43,616 bases of DNA from Stenomitos rutilans HA7619-LM2 (GTDB lineage Bacteria > Cyanobacteriota > Cyanobacteriia > Leptolyngbyales > Leptolyngbyaceae), in assembly GCA_019358945.1 (NCBI GenBank), contig JAHHIE010000056.1:1-43616 (forward strand), in the 5' to 3' direction. The position numbers were made by a program, and so were the translations under genes. Shown here piece after piece: positions 16,037-23,788 of the stretch (the first letter of the stretch is position 1; the number at the start of each line of letters is the position of its first letter). Under the pieces are notes generated by a model that saw nothing but the letters and a program-made list of their open reading frames with translations, was not told the DNA's origin and did not search any database.

Positions 16037-17248
16037 ATGTATCTGAAAACACTCCATCTCCGACAATTTCGCAATTATCTCGATCAGGCAGTGGAGTTGA
16101 ATGCGCCCAAGACCATTCTGTTGGGCAACAATGCTCAGGGCAAGTCTAACCTTCTAGAAGCTGTTGAGCTACTGTCAACGCTACGATCGCACCGTACCGC
16201 CCGCGATCGTGACTTAATCTACACAGGCAAGACCAGCGCTCAAGTCGCAGCCCAACTCGATCGCGACATTGGCCCGATCGACCTTTCCTTTACGCTGCGG
16301 CTCAACAGCCGACGTACCGTTGCCATTAACCGCGAAACAGTGCGACGACAGCTTGATTTTCTAGGCATTCTGAACATGGTGCAGTTCTCCAGCCTGGATC
16401 TCGACCTGGTACGTGGCGGCCCAGAACAGCGGCGAAATTGGGTTGATGCGCTGCTCATTCAGCTAGAACCTGTCTATGCCCACATTTTGCAGCAGTACAA
16501 TCAGGTGTTGCGGCAACGGAATGCGTTGTTGAAGCGGAGGCAGGAGGCAGGGGGCAGAGGACAGAAGGCAGAAGAGCCGAAACCGTTTGATCAAAATCTC
16601 GAACTCGAAACTCTACCCCACTCCCCACTCCCCACTCCCCACTCCCCACCCTCTCATGACGAACTCGCCCTCTGGGATGCCCAGCTTGCAGCAACAGGTA
16701 CACGAGTCATCCGGCGGCGGGCGCGAGTGTTACAGCGACTGGCTCCTCTGGCGCAGCGCTGGCACCATGCCATTAGCGGCAGTACAGAAGAGTTAGCCAT
16801 TAACTATGCTCCCAATGTGGCGTTAGCGAAAGACGAACCAGAGTTGGTGAAGCAAGCGTTTTTGGCGAAAATTCAGGAGCGGGCGATCGCCGAGCAATAC
16901 CAGAACACAACGCTCGTAGGCCCCCATCGCGATGATGTTGACTTTACAATCAATCAGACTTCTGCACGCCAGTACGGTTCTCAAGGGCAGCAGCGTACTC
17001 TAGTGCTGGCGCTCAAACTGGCCGAACTGAAACTGATTGAAGATGTGATTGGGGAACCACCCCTCCTCTTGCTGGATGATGTGCTAGCAGAACTTGATCT
17101 CAATCGTCAGAACCAATTGCTTGAGACCATTCAAGACCGCTACCAGACTCTCATCACAACCACGCATTTAGGGTCTTTTGACGCTCAATGGCTCTATTCA
17201 TCGCAGATTTTTTCAGTCAAGCAAGGGCAACTAATAGCGGGAGCCTAA
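16037..17248 (+). CDS. recF: DNA replication and repair protein RecF, with repeat-derived insertion
   Basis: The 403-residue protein starts [20 protein letters not shown], the classic RecF opening. It has Walker [19 protein letters not shown], the signature segment [20 protein letters not shown], and Walker [13 protein letters not shown] followed by TTTHL. RecF loads RecA at single-strand gaps as an SMC/ABC-like ATPase. Residues of about 167-206 (nt 16536-16655) do not belong to the family: they are translated from two heptamer arrays and are rich in Gly, Glu, Pro and His. The insertion keeps the frame and lies between two conserved blocks ([12 protein letters not shown] and [12 protein letters not shown]), probably a surface loop in the coiled-coil arm. 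Removing it gives a normal RecF length of about 363. Confidence 0.95.
   Translation: MYLKTLHLRQFRNYLDQAVELNAPKTILLGNNAQGKSNLLEAVELLSTLRSHRTARDRDLIYTGKTSAQVAAQLDRDIGPIDLSFTLRLNSRRTVAINRETVRRQLDFLGILNMVQFSSLDLDLVRGGPEQRRNWVDALLIQLEPVYAHILQQYNQVLRQRNALLKRRQEAGGRGQKAEEPKPFDQNLELETLPHSPLPTPHSPPSHDELALWDAQLAATGTRVIRRRARVLQRLAPLAQRWHHAISGSTEELAINYAPNVALAKDEPELVKQAFLAKIQERAIAEQYQNTTLVGPHRDDVDFTINQTSARQYGSQGQQRTLVLALKLAELKLIEDVIGEPPLLLLDDVLAELDLNRQNQLLETIQDRYQTLITTTHLGSFDAQWLYSSQIFSVKQGQLIAGA
16536..16650 (+). repeat. Two heptamer arrays inserted in frame in recF
   Basis: The first array has five units at 16536-16570 (GGAGGCA, GGAGGCA, GGGGGCA, GAGGACA, GAAGGCA). The second has five at 16616-16650 (four CCCCACT and one CCCCACC). 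They are separated by 45 bp of unrelated sequence. Such units are the STRR class of filamentous cyanobacteria, normally intergenic. Confidence 0.8.
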
Positions 17249-17301
17249 GCTTCGCTGGATGACCCAGATCAGAGGTTTTTGCAGTTCCTTTAAGCAACAA
17301 A

Positions 17302-17343
17302 AGAGACAGAATAGAGAAGAAAATGTCCTCTCAATCCTGTCTC
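17302..17343. terminator. Likely bidirectional terminator between convergent genes
   Basis: GAGACAG (17302-17308) pairs with CTGTCTC (17337-17343), and the stem continues inward with GAG/CTC and GA/TC pairs around AAATG. T5 follows on plus at 17350-17354. The hairpin lies between the recF stop (17248) and the 3' end of the minus-strand gene (17413). A wider perfect inverted repeat, GGTTTTTGCAG (17274-17284) and CTGCAAAAACC (17390-17400), encloses it. Confidence 0.5.
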
Positions 17344-17412
17344 CCGATGTTTTTGGCGTGCTCTGGTGCCTTCGTAGTGGCATTTCAACCTGCAAAAACC
17401 CTTTAAGCAGCT

Positions 17413-17751
17413 TTATTTGTAGGTGTAGGAACCAAGCTCACACAAATTGATTTGACGTTCATCGAGTTTAGACCCATCGGCAAACACACCCAAAATGTCG
17501 TAGGTACATGTGGTGCGGCCATCGGCGATCGTCACAGTGCCAGCTTCTCCAGGGCTGACAGATTCGCTGAGCAGGTTTTCGCCCCAGTTGGCGTCTGCTG
17601 AAGCTTCAACATAAAACTCGACTAAGGGGCTGTTGCTGCTGTTTTTGAGTGTAAAAGCGAGATCTTCTGCTAGAGCGCTCTGACCGAGCATGGACACGAC
17701 AGGTAGTGCTAGGGCTGTAGCAAGCAGGACTTTAGGCAAGGAAAGGTTCAT
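17413..17751 (-). CDS. Small exported protein with two conserved cysteines
   Basis: The 112-residue product has a clear signal peptide (MNLSLPKVLLATALALPVVS, cleavage likely after SALA). A small beta-rich domain of about 85 residues follows. The domain has FTLKNSSNSPLVEFYVEASAD, NWGENLL, a single cysteine in TTCTYDILGVF and another in DERQINLCELGSYTY, suggesting one disulphide. The same pattern (W-G-x-N-L-L, C-x-W/Y-D, N-L-C) occurs in small exported proteins of cyanobacteria and proteobacteria of unknown function. An AAGGAG ribosome site lies 9 bp before the ATG at 17751; a GTG at 17754 is also possible. It is convergent with recF. Confidence 0.8.
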   Translation of the reverse strand: MNLSLPKVLLATALALPVVSMLGQSALAEDLAFTLKNSSNSPLVEFYVEASADANWGENLLSESVSPGEAGTVTIADGRTTCTYDILGVFADGSKLDERQINLCELGSYTYK

Positions 17752-17864
17752 CACTTAAGACTCCTTGTGGGTGATCAGAGCGCAGAGTTAACACTACGGC
17801 TCTATCTACCAGTTAAGTAATGTTTGACACTAACAGCCTCGCTATTTGTACGGTGTCATCAAAA

Positions 17865-18621
17865 AATTATTAGAGGCAAACTTCCGCAAATTGCAGCTTG
17901 ACGTGTCAGAAGTTGGGGGGATTTTACAGCGGTTGTTGGTTGGGTAAGCCACATTCTGATAGCCATAAAGCGACCATCAAAAGCCAGGAACTAGCTGCTT
18001 CTGCACGCCCTACTGTCAAAGCACTGATTGCCTCCCAGCAAGACACTCAACGGGTGAATGCTTTGCGCTTGGCTTACCGATTGTGGCGTTTTACCATCGA
18101 CTCGCGCAACTTGGTTTTCATGGATGAAACGGGCCGCCATCTGGGCATGACTCGCTTGTATGGTCGTGCCCCCTCGGTGAACGCTTGTCTGACACTGAGG
18201 CTCCTGGCAAGGGGGGCAAGCCGATCTCGTTGCTTGGTGGCATGCGTCTTGTTGGGCTGATTGCGAACAGGAGTCTTGGTGGCAGCATCCATACTGACGT
18301 GTGCTTGTTCGACATCCAGGAGCTTCTGCCGCCACTGTGGGTAGGGGTGACCGTGCTGAGGGCTATACTCTGCCAGTGCATTATGCTGAGGTCGTGCAAG
18401 CGGCCATTGAATCAGTGGGAGCCAAGGTTGTGTTTTGGCCGCCTTATGCCCCCAACTTGTCACCGCTTAAACTCTGTTGGTCAAAACTCAAGCAGCTACT
18501 GCGTTCAGCAAAGGCTCGAACGCACGAAGCACTCGACCAAGCTTTAACCAGGACTATCAACGAGTGTCTTTCTGCTAACGATGCCCTTGGTTGGTTCAAT
18601 CACTCTGGCTTATGCATTTGA
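17865..18621 (+). pseudogene. IS630-family transposase remnant with frameshifts
   Basis: Three different plus-strand frames carry consecutive parts of one IS630-type transposase. About 17940-18170 gives ALRLAYRLWRFTIDSRNLVF, MDETGRHLGMTRLYGRAP. About 18210-18350 gives GKPISLLGGMRLVGLIANRS and TDVCLFDIQELLPP. About 18380-18621 gives LPVHYAEVVQAAIESVGAKV then WSKLKQLLRSAKARTHEALD, ending GLCI-stop. At least two frameshifts separate them. The first catalytic aspartate (MDETG) remains. The second (M-D-N-L-P-V-H in relatives) reads E-G-Y, and the catalytic glutamate of P-I-E-L-C-W is a lysine (PLKLCW). The element is therefore dead, and no terminal inverted repeats could be assigned. Confidence 0.8.
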
Positions 18622-18929
18622 TCACCGCTTTAAATGCGATCACCCTCTCTCCCATTGGTTAAGTTGAGATTATGAAAACCCAGCAACACCAACTCGCAAT
18701 TCTTGATCAATTGCAAATTCCTCATTAGTGCGATCGCTCCTCTTGCTAATTTGAATTGAGCGTTACCAAGCTGTTAATCGCGATCGCGGCATTACAAGTT
18801 GATGAAGCGAATGGTTGAAAGATCTTGATAGGTCGCAAAGGCTGTCTATCATCGTTCAAATAAGGCAGGTTAAGGTAAAAGGGCTTGTAGTCTGCCTTCT
18901 ATGAGTGAAACGGTTTATGTTGAAACCAG
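18622..18929. other. Intergenic stretch, no feature recognised
   Basis: These 308 bp between the transposase remnant and the MscS fragment hold one HIP1-type site cluster and a weak dyad (GCAATT ... AATTGC, about 18694-18716). I see no gene. Confidence 0.5.
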
Positions 18930-19541
18930 TTGCTGAATTGGAGCTACAGAAGCTTCAAGGGCAAACTGCATCTACCGATCGCGGTAGCTAACGACAGTGA
19001 TCCGGTTCTGGTGACGGAAACACTGCTCAACTCGGCTTATATGGAACCGAGGGTACTGCATAACCCATCGCCCAAAGTGATTTTCAAGGGCTTTGCAGAT
19101 ACTTCGATGGAGTTTGAGCTGTGGGCATGGGTGGCTCAAATGGATGAGGGCATTGAGGTAGTGAGTTCCCTAAATTTCATCATTGAATATAACCTGCGCC
19201 AGATGGGACTTGAAGCACCCCTAACTGACGAAGTAACTGACAAAAGCGTTGGTCAGACACCTTCTATCCGGGATGCTTTACGACAACTGCTTCACCTCAG
19301 CGACTGCTCTGATCTGGAACTGCGGAAGGTCATTGAAATAGGCTACCGCAAGATCCTAGCCAAAGCGGATGTGCTATTCAACGAGGGGACAATGGATAGC
19401 GACTTTTATTTGATTTTGTCGGGTTCGATTGAAACCACCGTTAATCAACTGAATCAAACCATTAAGGTGTATCACGCAGGGGAGATGCTGGTTCTAGTAC
19501 CCTACCACTCTAGCAAAGCGTCGATGGAAGACTCTCTTTGA
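18930..19541 (+). pseudogene. Fragment of a mechanosensitive channel with cyclic-nucleotide-binding domain
   Basis: The open frame has no proper start: it opens with TTG, and the first ATG falls inside a conserved block. Residues 12-95 (LHLPIAVANDSDPVLVTETL, PSPKVIFKGFADTSMEFELW, SSLNFIIEYNLRQMGL) match the cytoplasmic C-terminal domain of MscS-type channels. Residues about 110-195 begin a cyclic-nucleotide-binding domain (KADVLFNEGTMDSDFYLILSGSIETTV, then HAGEMLVLVP), but the phosphate-binding cassette is missing. The membrane part is absent upstream. Intact relatives of this MscS-CNBD architecture exist in cyanobacteria. Both ends are lost here, so this is a relic. Confidence 0.75.
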
Positions 19542-19573
19542 AGTTAACCATCTTTGAAGTTGAAAGGCAAATG

Positions 19574-19960
19574 CTATAGCTCTGTAGCCAGGATTTGAGA
19601 ACGGCTTTGCATCGCCTTCGCCATGCAGTAGTCACCGCTTTCCAACGGTAGACTGAAGGCATGAAAAAACTGTTTAAGTGTGCGACGATCGACACCCATT
19701 TCACACCCAACAATCTTGGAAACGGTGCGCGGACTTAGAAGTGCTCGATCGCCAAGTAGCCCATAAGTATGCCATTCTCCGTACTGGTTTTGCAGCACCT
19801 TCGTCTCCAGTAACTTTTTCCAACCGTGTTCGGTCAATACCACACCACGCTGACGCGATCGCCGTACTCCCATTCGCTTCACTATCAGTTGAGCGGAAGT
19901 GACTGACGGCGAAAGAGACATTGCGTCGGGAAAGTCAACTTGCTGTTGATTCATGAACAT
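19574..19960 (-). CDS. HTH-like protein resembling the N-terminal domain of cyanobacterial STAND/WD40 proteins
   Basis: The 128-residue product contains RRSRQRGVVLTEHGWKKLLE, LLSPRTVSKIVGCEMGVDRR and TLKQFFHAFSLPLESGDY. This series (R-G-V-V-L-T-x-x-G-x-x-K-L, T-V-S-K-(V/I)-x-G-C-E-x-G-V-D, T-L-x-x-F-F-x-A-F) is familiar to me as a helix-turn-helix-like domain at the N-terminus of large cyanobacterial NB-ARC/NACHT, pentapeptide or WD40 proteins. Here it ends shortly after the domain, so it is either a free-standing regulator or a truncated relic. No frame continues it downstream. A strong dyad sits 39-64 bp upstream of the start. An internal ATG at 19954 is an alternative start. Confidence 0.65.
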   Translation of the reverse strand: MFMNQQQVDFPDAMSLSPSVTSAQLIVKRMGVRRSRQRGVVLTEHGWKKLLETKVLQNQYGEWHTYGLLGDRALLSPRTVSKIVGCEMGVDRRTLKQFFHAFSLPLESGDYCMAKAMQSRSQILATEL

Positions 19961-19998
19961 TGCCTCGCTATTGTTTAGAGCTTGAGAACGAACTGATG

Positions 19999-20024
19999 CA
20001 ACTGATCATTAACTTGATCAGTTG
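19999..20024. promoter_or_regulatory. Perfect 10-bp-arm dyad upstream of the HTH-like gene
   Basis: CAACTGATCA (19999-20008) and TGATCAGTTG (20015-20024) are exact complements around a 6-bp spacer. The dyad lies 39-64 bp upstream of the ATG at 19960, where an operator overlapping a promoter would be expected. There is no T-run, which argues against a terminator. Autoregulation by the downstream gene product is inference. Confidence 0.45.
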
Positions 20025-20539
20025 GTCAAGCTACTCAGCAATGTAGTGAAAATCCAATTTTCTGTCACTAAGAGGAAGATAGGTTGCGAACTCGACGATA
20101 GTAGTGGCATCGGTCGTATCTCAGTCATGGATGATACTGGCAAATTTCCCAAAGCCTCATGAACTCTGTATGCAAGTGCTTTGTGCCGGTTGCCAAGAGG
20201 AAATAGTTCGAGTCTCCCTGTGAGCAGCTATCTGAGCTATACCTAACTTGTCCTGCTGTTCGCAGAGTGTCTTTGAAGGCGCAACAGCCTAAGATGTAGT
20301 GCCAGCGAAGCTATGCCGTCTGCAAAAGGAATGACAATTAATTGTTGAAAGGGAAAGTAACGATTCGCGAGCTTTTGGCATTTATTCATTTAAACTTACC
20401 TGACTGCACAATTGTGTCTTTCTGAGCTTAAAATGCTTGTCAAGTAAGCATTTTGGCTCCTAAGCAGATTTGACACTAAAAGTTTAAATGGGGCAATAGA
20501 CGTTTAATGGACAGCCTTTTGTCTTTACCCTTTCCTTTT
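20025..20539. other. Intergenic region, no gene; hairpin element at its right side
   Basis: These 515 bp hold no supportable gene. The only clear structure is the nested inverted repeat at 20387-20490, described separately. The stretch around 20260-20330 has the look of scattered small repeats common in cyanobacterial spacers. Confidence 0.5.
20387..20490. repeat. Nested inverted repeat; inner hairpin may terminate the glycosyltransferase operon
   Basis: Perfect 11-bp outer arms CATTTAAACTT (20387-20397) and AAGTTTAAATG (20480-20490) enclose a stem-loop with 9-bp arms AAAATGCTT (20430-20438) and AAGCATTTT (20446-20454). Read on minus the inner hairpin ends in TTTTAAG and lies about 86 bp past the stop of the last glycosyltransferase gene, so it may act as its terminator. 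The outer arms give the 104-bp unit the look of a small mobile element. Confidence 0.45.
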
Positions 20540-21595
20540 TCAACTCACTAACGCACGCAAACGCTTGAGCGTCTGCCCTACAAATTTGGGACGAAACTGG
20601 GGGGCAAAAAGCCATACAATTGCTGGCTCCGCTAATACACGCGGCATTAAACCCACCCAAACAAACCATAGGGTAAAAATAGTGCGCTTGGGCAGGTTGA
20701 AATCTGAATATCGCCACAGGGCGCGAATCCCGTAAAAACTCAGCACCAGCGAACGATCGGACGGCACAAGATGATGCTCTGGGTCGAGTTTGAGAGAGGC
20801 TAACCGCGACCAGGCTCGTCCAAAAAAGCGCAAGTTCAAATCTTCGGGCACCGTATAGCCTAGAGCGGTTGCTTTGCGAGTGAGCAGTTCGCACCGCTGC
20901 AAATCGTGCTGCACAAACCGACGAAAGCGATCGCTGCTTACCGTCACCAGCGCCCACTGATTGTTGGTGTGCAGTCGGTAAGCAGCTAATGGTTCGCTAA
21001 TCGCAACGACTTCGCCATAGAGCGGAATCAGCACTGATAAATAATCATCAGCGACCGATCGATACTCATCCGGTATGGGAGTCACTTGGGCCAAAGCATG
21101 ACGGCTGATCGCATTGCCACTGGTTGGCACACCGCGATAGCTGCCAATTTGCAACAGCCTTCGCCACACTTCGCCACTGGCTAAAGAAGAACCGCCCTGC
21201 GGGTAGGAAAAGCCTCGCGGTTGTCGATCGGCATCCACGACATCCAGACGATAATGCACTTTGGCAATGTCTGGTTTCCAGGCCGCGACGACGCACTCCA
21301 CGGCGTTAGGCAGCAGGTAATCATCGGCATCTAAAAAGATAATAATGTCGCCGTTACTGTGGGCAAAGCCATTGTTAAAAGCGGCTCCTTGCCTGCCATT
21401 AGGTTGAAAAAGGGGAAGAATACGATCACCGTACTCAGCAATTACACCACACGAGTTATCCGTCGAGCCATCATCCACCACAATCACTTCGATGTGTGGG
21501 TACGTTTGGTTTAACGCGCTGTCGATCGCCTCTTTGAGAAAGCGATCGTAGTTGTAATTGTTAACAATAATACTGACGAGCAAATTACGGTTCAT
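20540..21595 (-). CDS. Family-2 glycosyltransferase
   Basis: The 351-residue protein begins MNRNLLVSIIVNNYNYDRFL and has the GT-A donor site VIVVDDGSTDNS and metal-binding IIFLDADDYLLP (the DxD). It is an inverting GT2 enzyme acting at the inner membrane face in polysaccharide assembly; donor and acceptor cannot be told. It shares extended similarity, including the KVHYRLDVVD and PTSGNA segments, with the glycosyltransferase at 22635-23699, so the two are paralogues. No clear transmembrane helix precedes residue 290; a hydrophobic stretch (TIFTLWFVWVGLMPRVLA) lies near the C-terminus. An AAGGGG ribosome site supports the start. It is the last gene of the minus-strand cluster. Confidence 0.9.
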   Translation of the reverse strand: MNRNLLVSIIVNNYNYDRFLKEAIDSALNQTYPHIEVIVVDDGSTDNSCGVIAEYGDRILPLFQPNGRQGAAFNNGFAHSNGDIIIFLDADDYLLPNAVECVVAAWKPDIAKVHYRLDVVDADRQPRGFSYPQGGSSLASGEVWRRLLQIGSYRGVPTSGNAISRHALAQVTPIPDEYRSVADDYLSVLIPLYGEVVAISEPLAAYRLHTNNQWALVTVSSDRFRRFVQHDLQRCELLTRKATALGYTVPEDLNLRFFGRAWSRLASLKLDPEHHLVPSDRSLVLSFYGIRALWRYSDFNLPKRTIFTLWFVWVGLMPRVLAEPAIVWLFAPQFRPKFVGQTLKRLRALVS

Positions 21596-21634
21596 AAACG
21601 CCCCTTTTGTAGACAGTACTCAGTGAAGACGGCA

Positions 21635-22567
21635 CTACACAGCCAAAATGTCTTTGAATGGATCTTTGTAAACGTAATACCGCACTACAGACTTGACAAA
21701 AATTTTCAAGCTCTCTAATCTGCTCGTTTGCTGAAACCCATACTTTAAGTACAGCGCATTCAGCAGGTTTCGCTCTAGGGTAGACTGCGCTATTGGTTCA
21801 ACTGCAAGATTGTGAGCTTCTTGCACAATAGCGCTGCCATAACGCTTTATCAAATAAATGAAGACTGCTTGTGTGCCACGGTTATGTCTGGGTGCAAAAT
21901 TAATTTTTCTGTAGGTACGTTCAAATTCGGTAAAAACACAGAGCGGCGTTGGCTCAAAAACAATTTTTTCCTGAATTTTCAATGTTCTAAACAACTCCTG
22001 GTGCCAGGAATGCTCTACTTGAGCACCAACCTGTAAATCAGAAGAAATTGTTTGCGTACTCCAAAACAAACCACCGTTCGAGATCCCCTCGCAAAAAAAG
22101 AGACGGGCATACAATTGTTCTGGAGTGTAAACTCCCTGAGCAAACCATTTGCCTCTGGTTGTGGCATTCATAGGCATTGATTCGCCGTTCTTCTCCAGTC
22201 GCTTTTCCTGATTACGCAGCAAAATACTGACCTGATTTCTGTTAAGAGAGTCAATATTTTCTTCAATGAACTCAGGAAACAAATAGTTGTCGTCCTCAAG
22301 GACAAAGGCATAAGTTCCGTCAACATATGCTTCAGGACAAAAAGCAAAGTCGATATTTTTTGAGCGCCCCAAATTAGTGGGATGAGGTTTATAGAGTATA
22401 CGGCTATCTTGCAAGTCTTCAACAACCGATCGACCTTCTTGATCAGGAGAATCATCGTACACTAGTGCACACCAGTTTCGGTAGGTTTGCGACTGGAGGC
22501 TATTCAGTGCACGCTTCAGCAAGTCAGGACGCTTATAAGTTGGCACTCTAACTTCACACAACTGCAT
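21635..22567 (-). CDS. Family-2 glycosyltransferase, divergent
   Basis: The 310-residue protein starts MQLCEVRVPTYKRPDLLKRA (R-V-P-T-Y-K-R replaces the usual hydrophobic beta strand). It has ALVYDDSPDQEG at the nucleotide site and FVLEDDNYLFPEF in place of the DxD block. This fits GT2 enzymes of the EDDN type. It is not closely similar to its two neighbours, which are paralogues of each other. The DNA is AT-richer than most of the window and has almost no HIP1 octamers. An AGGAGGG ribosome site precedes the ATG. It is co-oriented with 40-70 bp gaps on both sides, consistent with an operon. The acceptor is unknown. Confidence 0.82.
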   Translation of the reverse strand: MQLCEVRVPTYKRPDLLKRALNSLQSQTYRNWCALVYDDSPDQEGRSVVEDLQDSRILYKPHPTNLGRSKNIDFAFCPEAYVDGTYAFVLEDDNYLFPEFIEENIDSLNRNQVSILLRNQEKRLEKNGESMPMNATTRGKWFAQGVYTPEQLYARLFFCEGISNGGLFWSTQTISSDLQVGAQVEHSWHQELFRTLKIQEKIVFEPTPLCVFTEFERTYRKINFAPRHNRGTQAVFIYLIKRYGSAIVQEAHNLAVEPIAQSTLERNLLNALYLKYGFQQTSRLESLKIFVKSVVRYYVYKDPFKDILAV

Positions 22568-22634
22568 TTCCGCCCTCCTAAAATCTATGCTTGCTTGAGA
22601 GTATGATGAACCGATCTATGCCTGACATTTGAAA

Positions 22635-23699
22635 TCAAGCCTGTGCTTCTAGCTTCCAAATTCGACGCACGGTATAAAAAAGCTTTTTCATCCAGGGTTT
22701 TCTACTGCCTGAAAAGATCAGATTATTTGACAGTGAAAGCGCCATCGATCGAGGGACAAAAAACATCATGGTAAACCAACTAGTCAGAAAAATTTTCTGA
22801 TACGCATAGCCTTCAGGGTCAGTTAGGCACGTTATCACGCCATTACAGCAAAGGAGAAAAAGATGATCACTAAAGGGATGCTTTTCAGGTTCCAGTTTGA
22901 GAGAGACCATGCGACCAACAAGAAATCTAATGTCCCGATTTTCAAGGGTTTTTGAATTAAGCTTTGCAATCTCTCGTCGCTTTTCATGCAGCTTCGCAGT
23001 GTTAATTAAATTGCGTCTAAATTCAATCATGTCAATTTGATTGTAAGCGGAGGCATTATTACCGTGCTTTCTGAGTAATCCTCCTGGTTGCTCCAACGAA
23101 TAAATTGAACCTAGTAGAGCAATCAAATGATTAAGATAAATATCAGGCGAGACGCGATACGGCGCTTCAGGAATCGGCATGAGTGCTTTTAATACCTGAG
23201 TTGAAAAGGCGTTGCCACTGGATGTAGGCCAGTAGTAGTTTGGAAACTTCAAAACCTGAGATCTGATATCTCCATTGGGTAACTTGCAATGTTTTGCTGG
23301 CATGACATCGCCTGTAGGCTGACCACTGCCATCCACAACCTGCAAGCGATACTGCACTTTTGCTGCTGTGGGATGAGCCTGAAAGACCTCAACAACTTGC
23401 TGAACAATGTGAGGCATGAGAGCATCATCACTATCTAGAAAGATAATAATTTCGCCTTTAGCAATGGCAAAACCTCTATTCCATGCTGAAGCTTGACCAC
23501 CATTTTCCTTCAGGATTGGAATGATGCGATCGCCAAACGTAGCAATAATATCGCGCGAATGATCTTTTGAGCCATCATCAACAACGATGACCTCAATGTG
23601 AGCATAGGTCTGCATTAAAACGCTCTCAATTGCTTCAGAGAGAAAGTGAGCATAGTTGTAGCTGCTGATAATAACGCTAACGAATGGATTAAGCTGCAT
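22635..23699 (-). CDS. Family-2 glycosyltransferase, paralogue of the one at 20540-21595
   Basis: Taken from the ATG at 23699, which has AGAGGAA 7 bp upstream, the protein is 354 residues. The ATG at 23729 would add ten residues but lacks such a site. Key motifs are FVSVIISSYNYAHFLSEAIE, VIVVDDGSKDHS and IIIFLDSDDALMP. Similarity to the 20540-21595 gene runs along most of the length: KVQYRLQVVDGSGQPTG, PTSSGNAFS and SLKLEPEKHPFSD align with counterparts there. So one arose by duplication with later insertion or capture of the middle gene. The AT-rich composition resembles the flippase and middle gene rather than its paralogue. Confidence 0.88.
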   Translation of the reverse strand: MQLNPFVSVIISSYNYAHFLSEAIESVLMQTYAHIEVIVVDDGSKDHSRDIIATFGDRIIPILKENGGQASAWNRGFAIAKGEIIIFLDSDDALMPHIVQQVVEVFQAHPTAAKVQYRLQVVDGSGQPTGDVMPAKHCKLPNGDIRSQVLKFPNYYWPTSSGNAFSTQVLKALMPIPEAPYRVSPDIYLNHLIALLGSIYSLEQPGGLLRKHGNNASAYNQIDMIEFRRNLINTAKLHEKRREIAKLNSKTLENRDIRFLVGRMVSLKLEPEKHPFSDHLFLLCCNGVITCLTDPEGYAYQKIFLTSWFTMMFFVPRSMALSLSNNLIFSGSRKPWMKKLFYTVRRIWKLEAQA

Positions 23700-23788
23700 A
23701 CTAGAGTTCCTCTGAAGATTACTTTTCAACTTAGGGTGGACTAATCTGAAGCATAAGTATTGTTCTTTTTGTAAGCAATACTGTTTAT

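Noticed and set aside
18074-18463. Minus-strand frames across the IS630 remnant
   Set aside because: They are shadows of the transposase sequence; the plus strand carries clear IS630 motifs.
20200-20230. Possible tRNA T-arm (AGTTCGAGTC)
   Set aside because: The bases on either side of the loop do not pair and no anticodon or acceptor stem fits.
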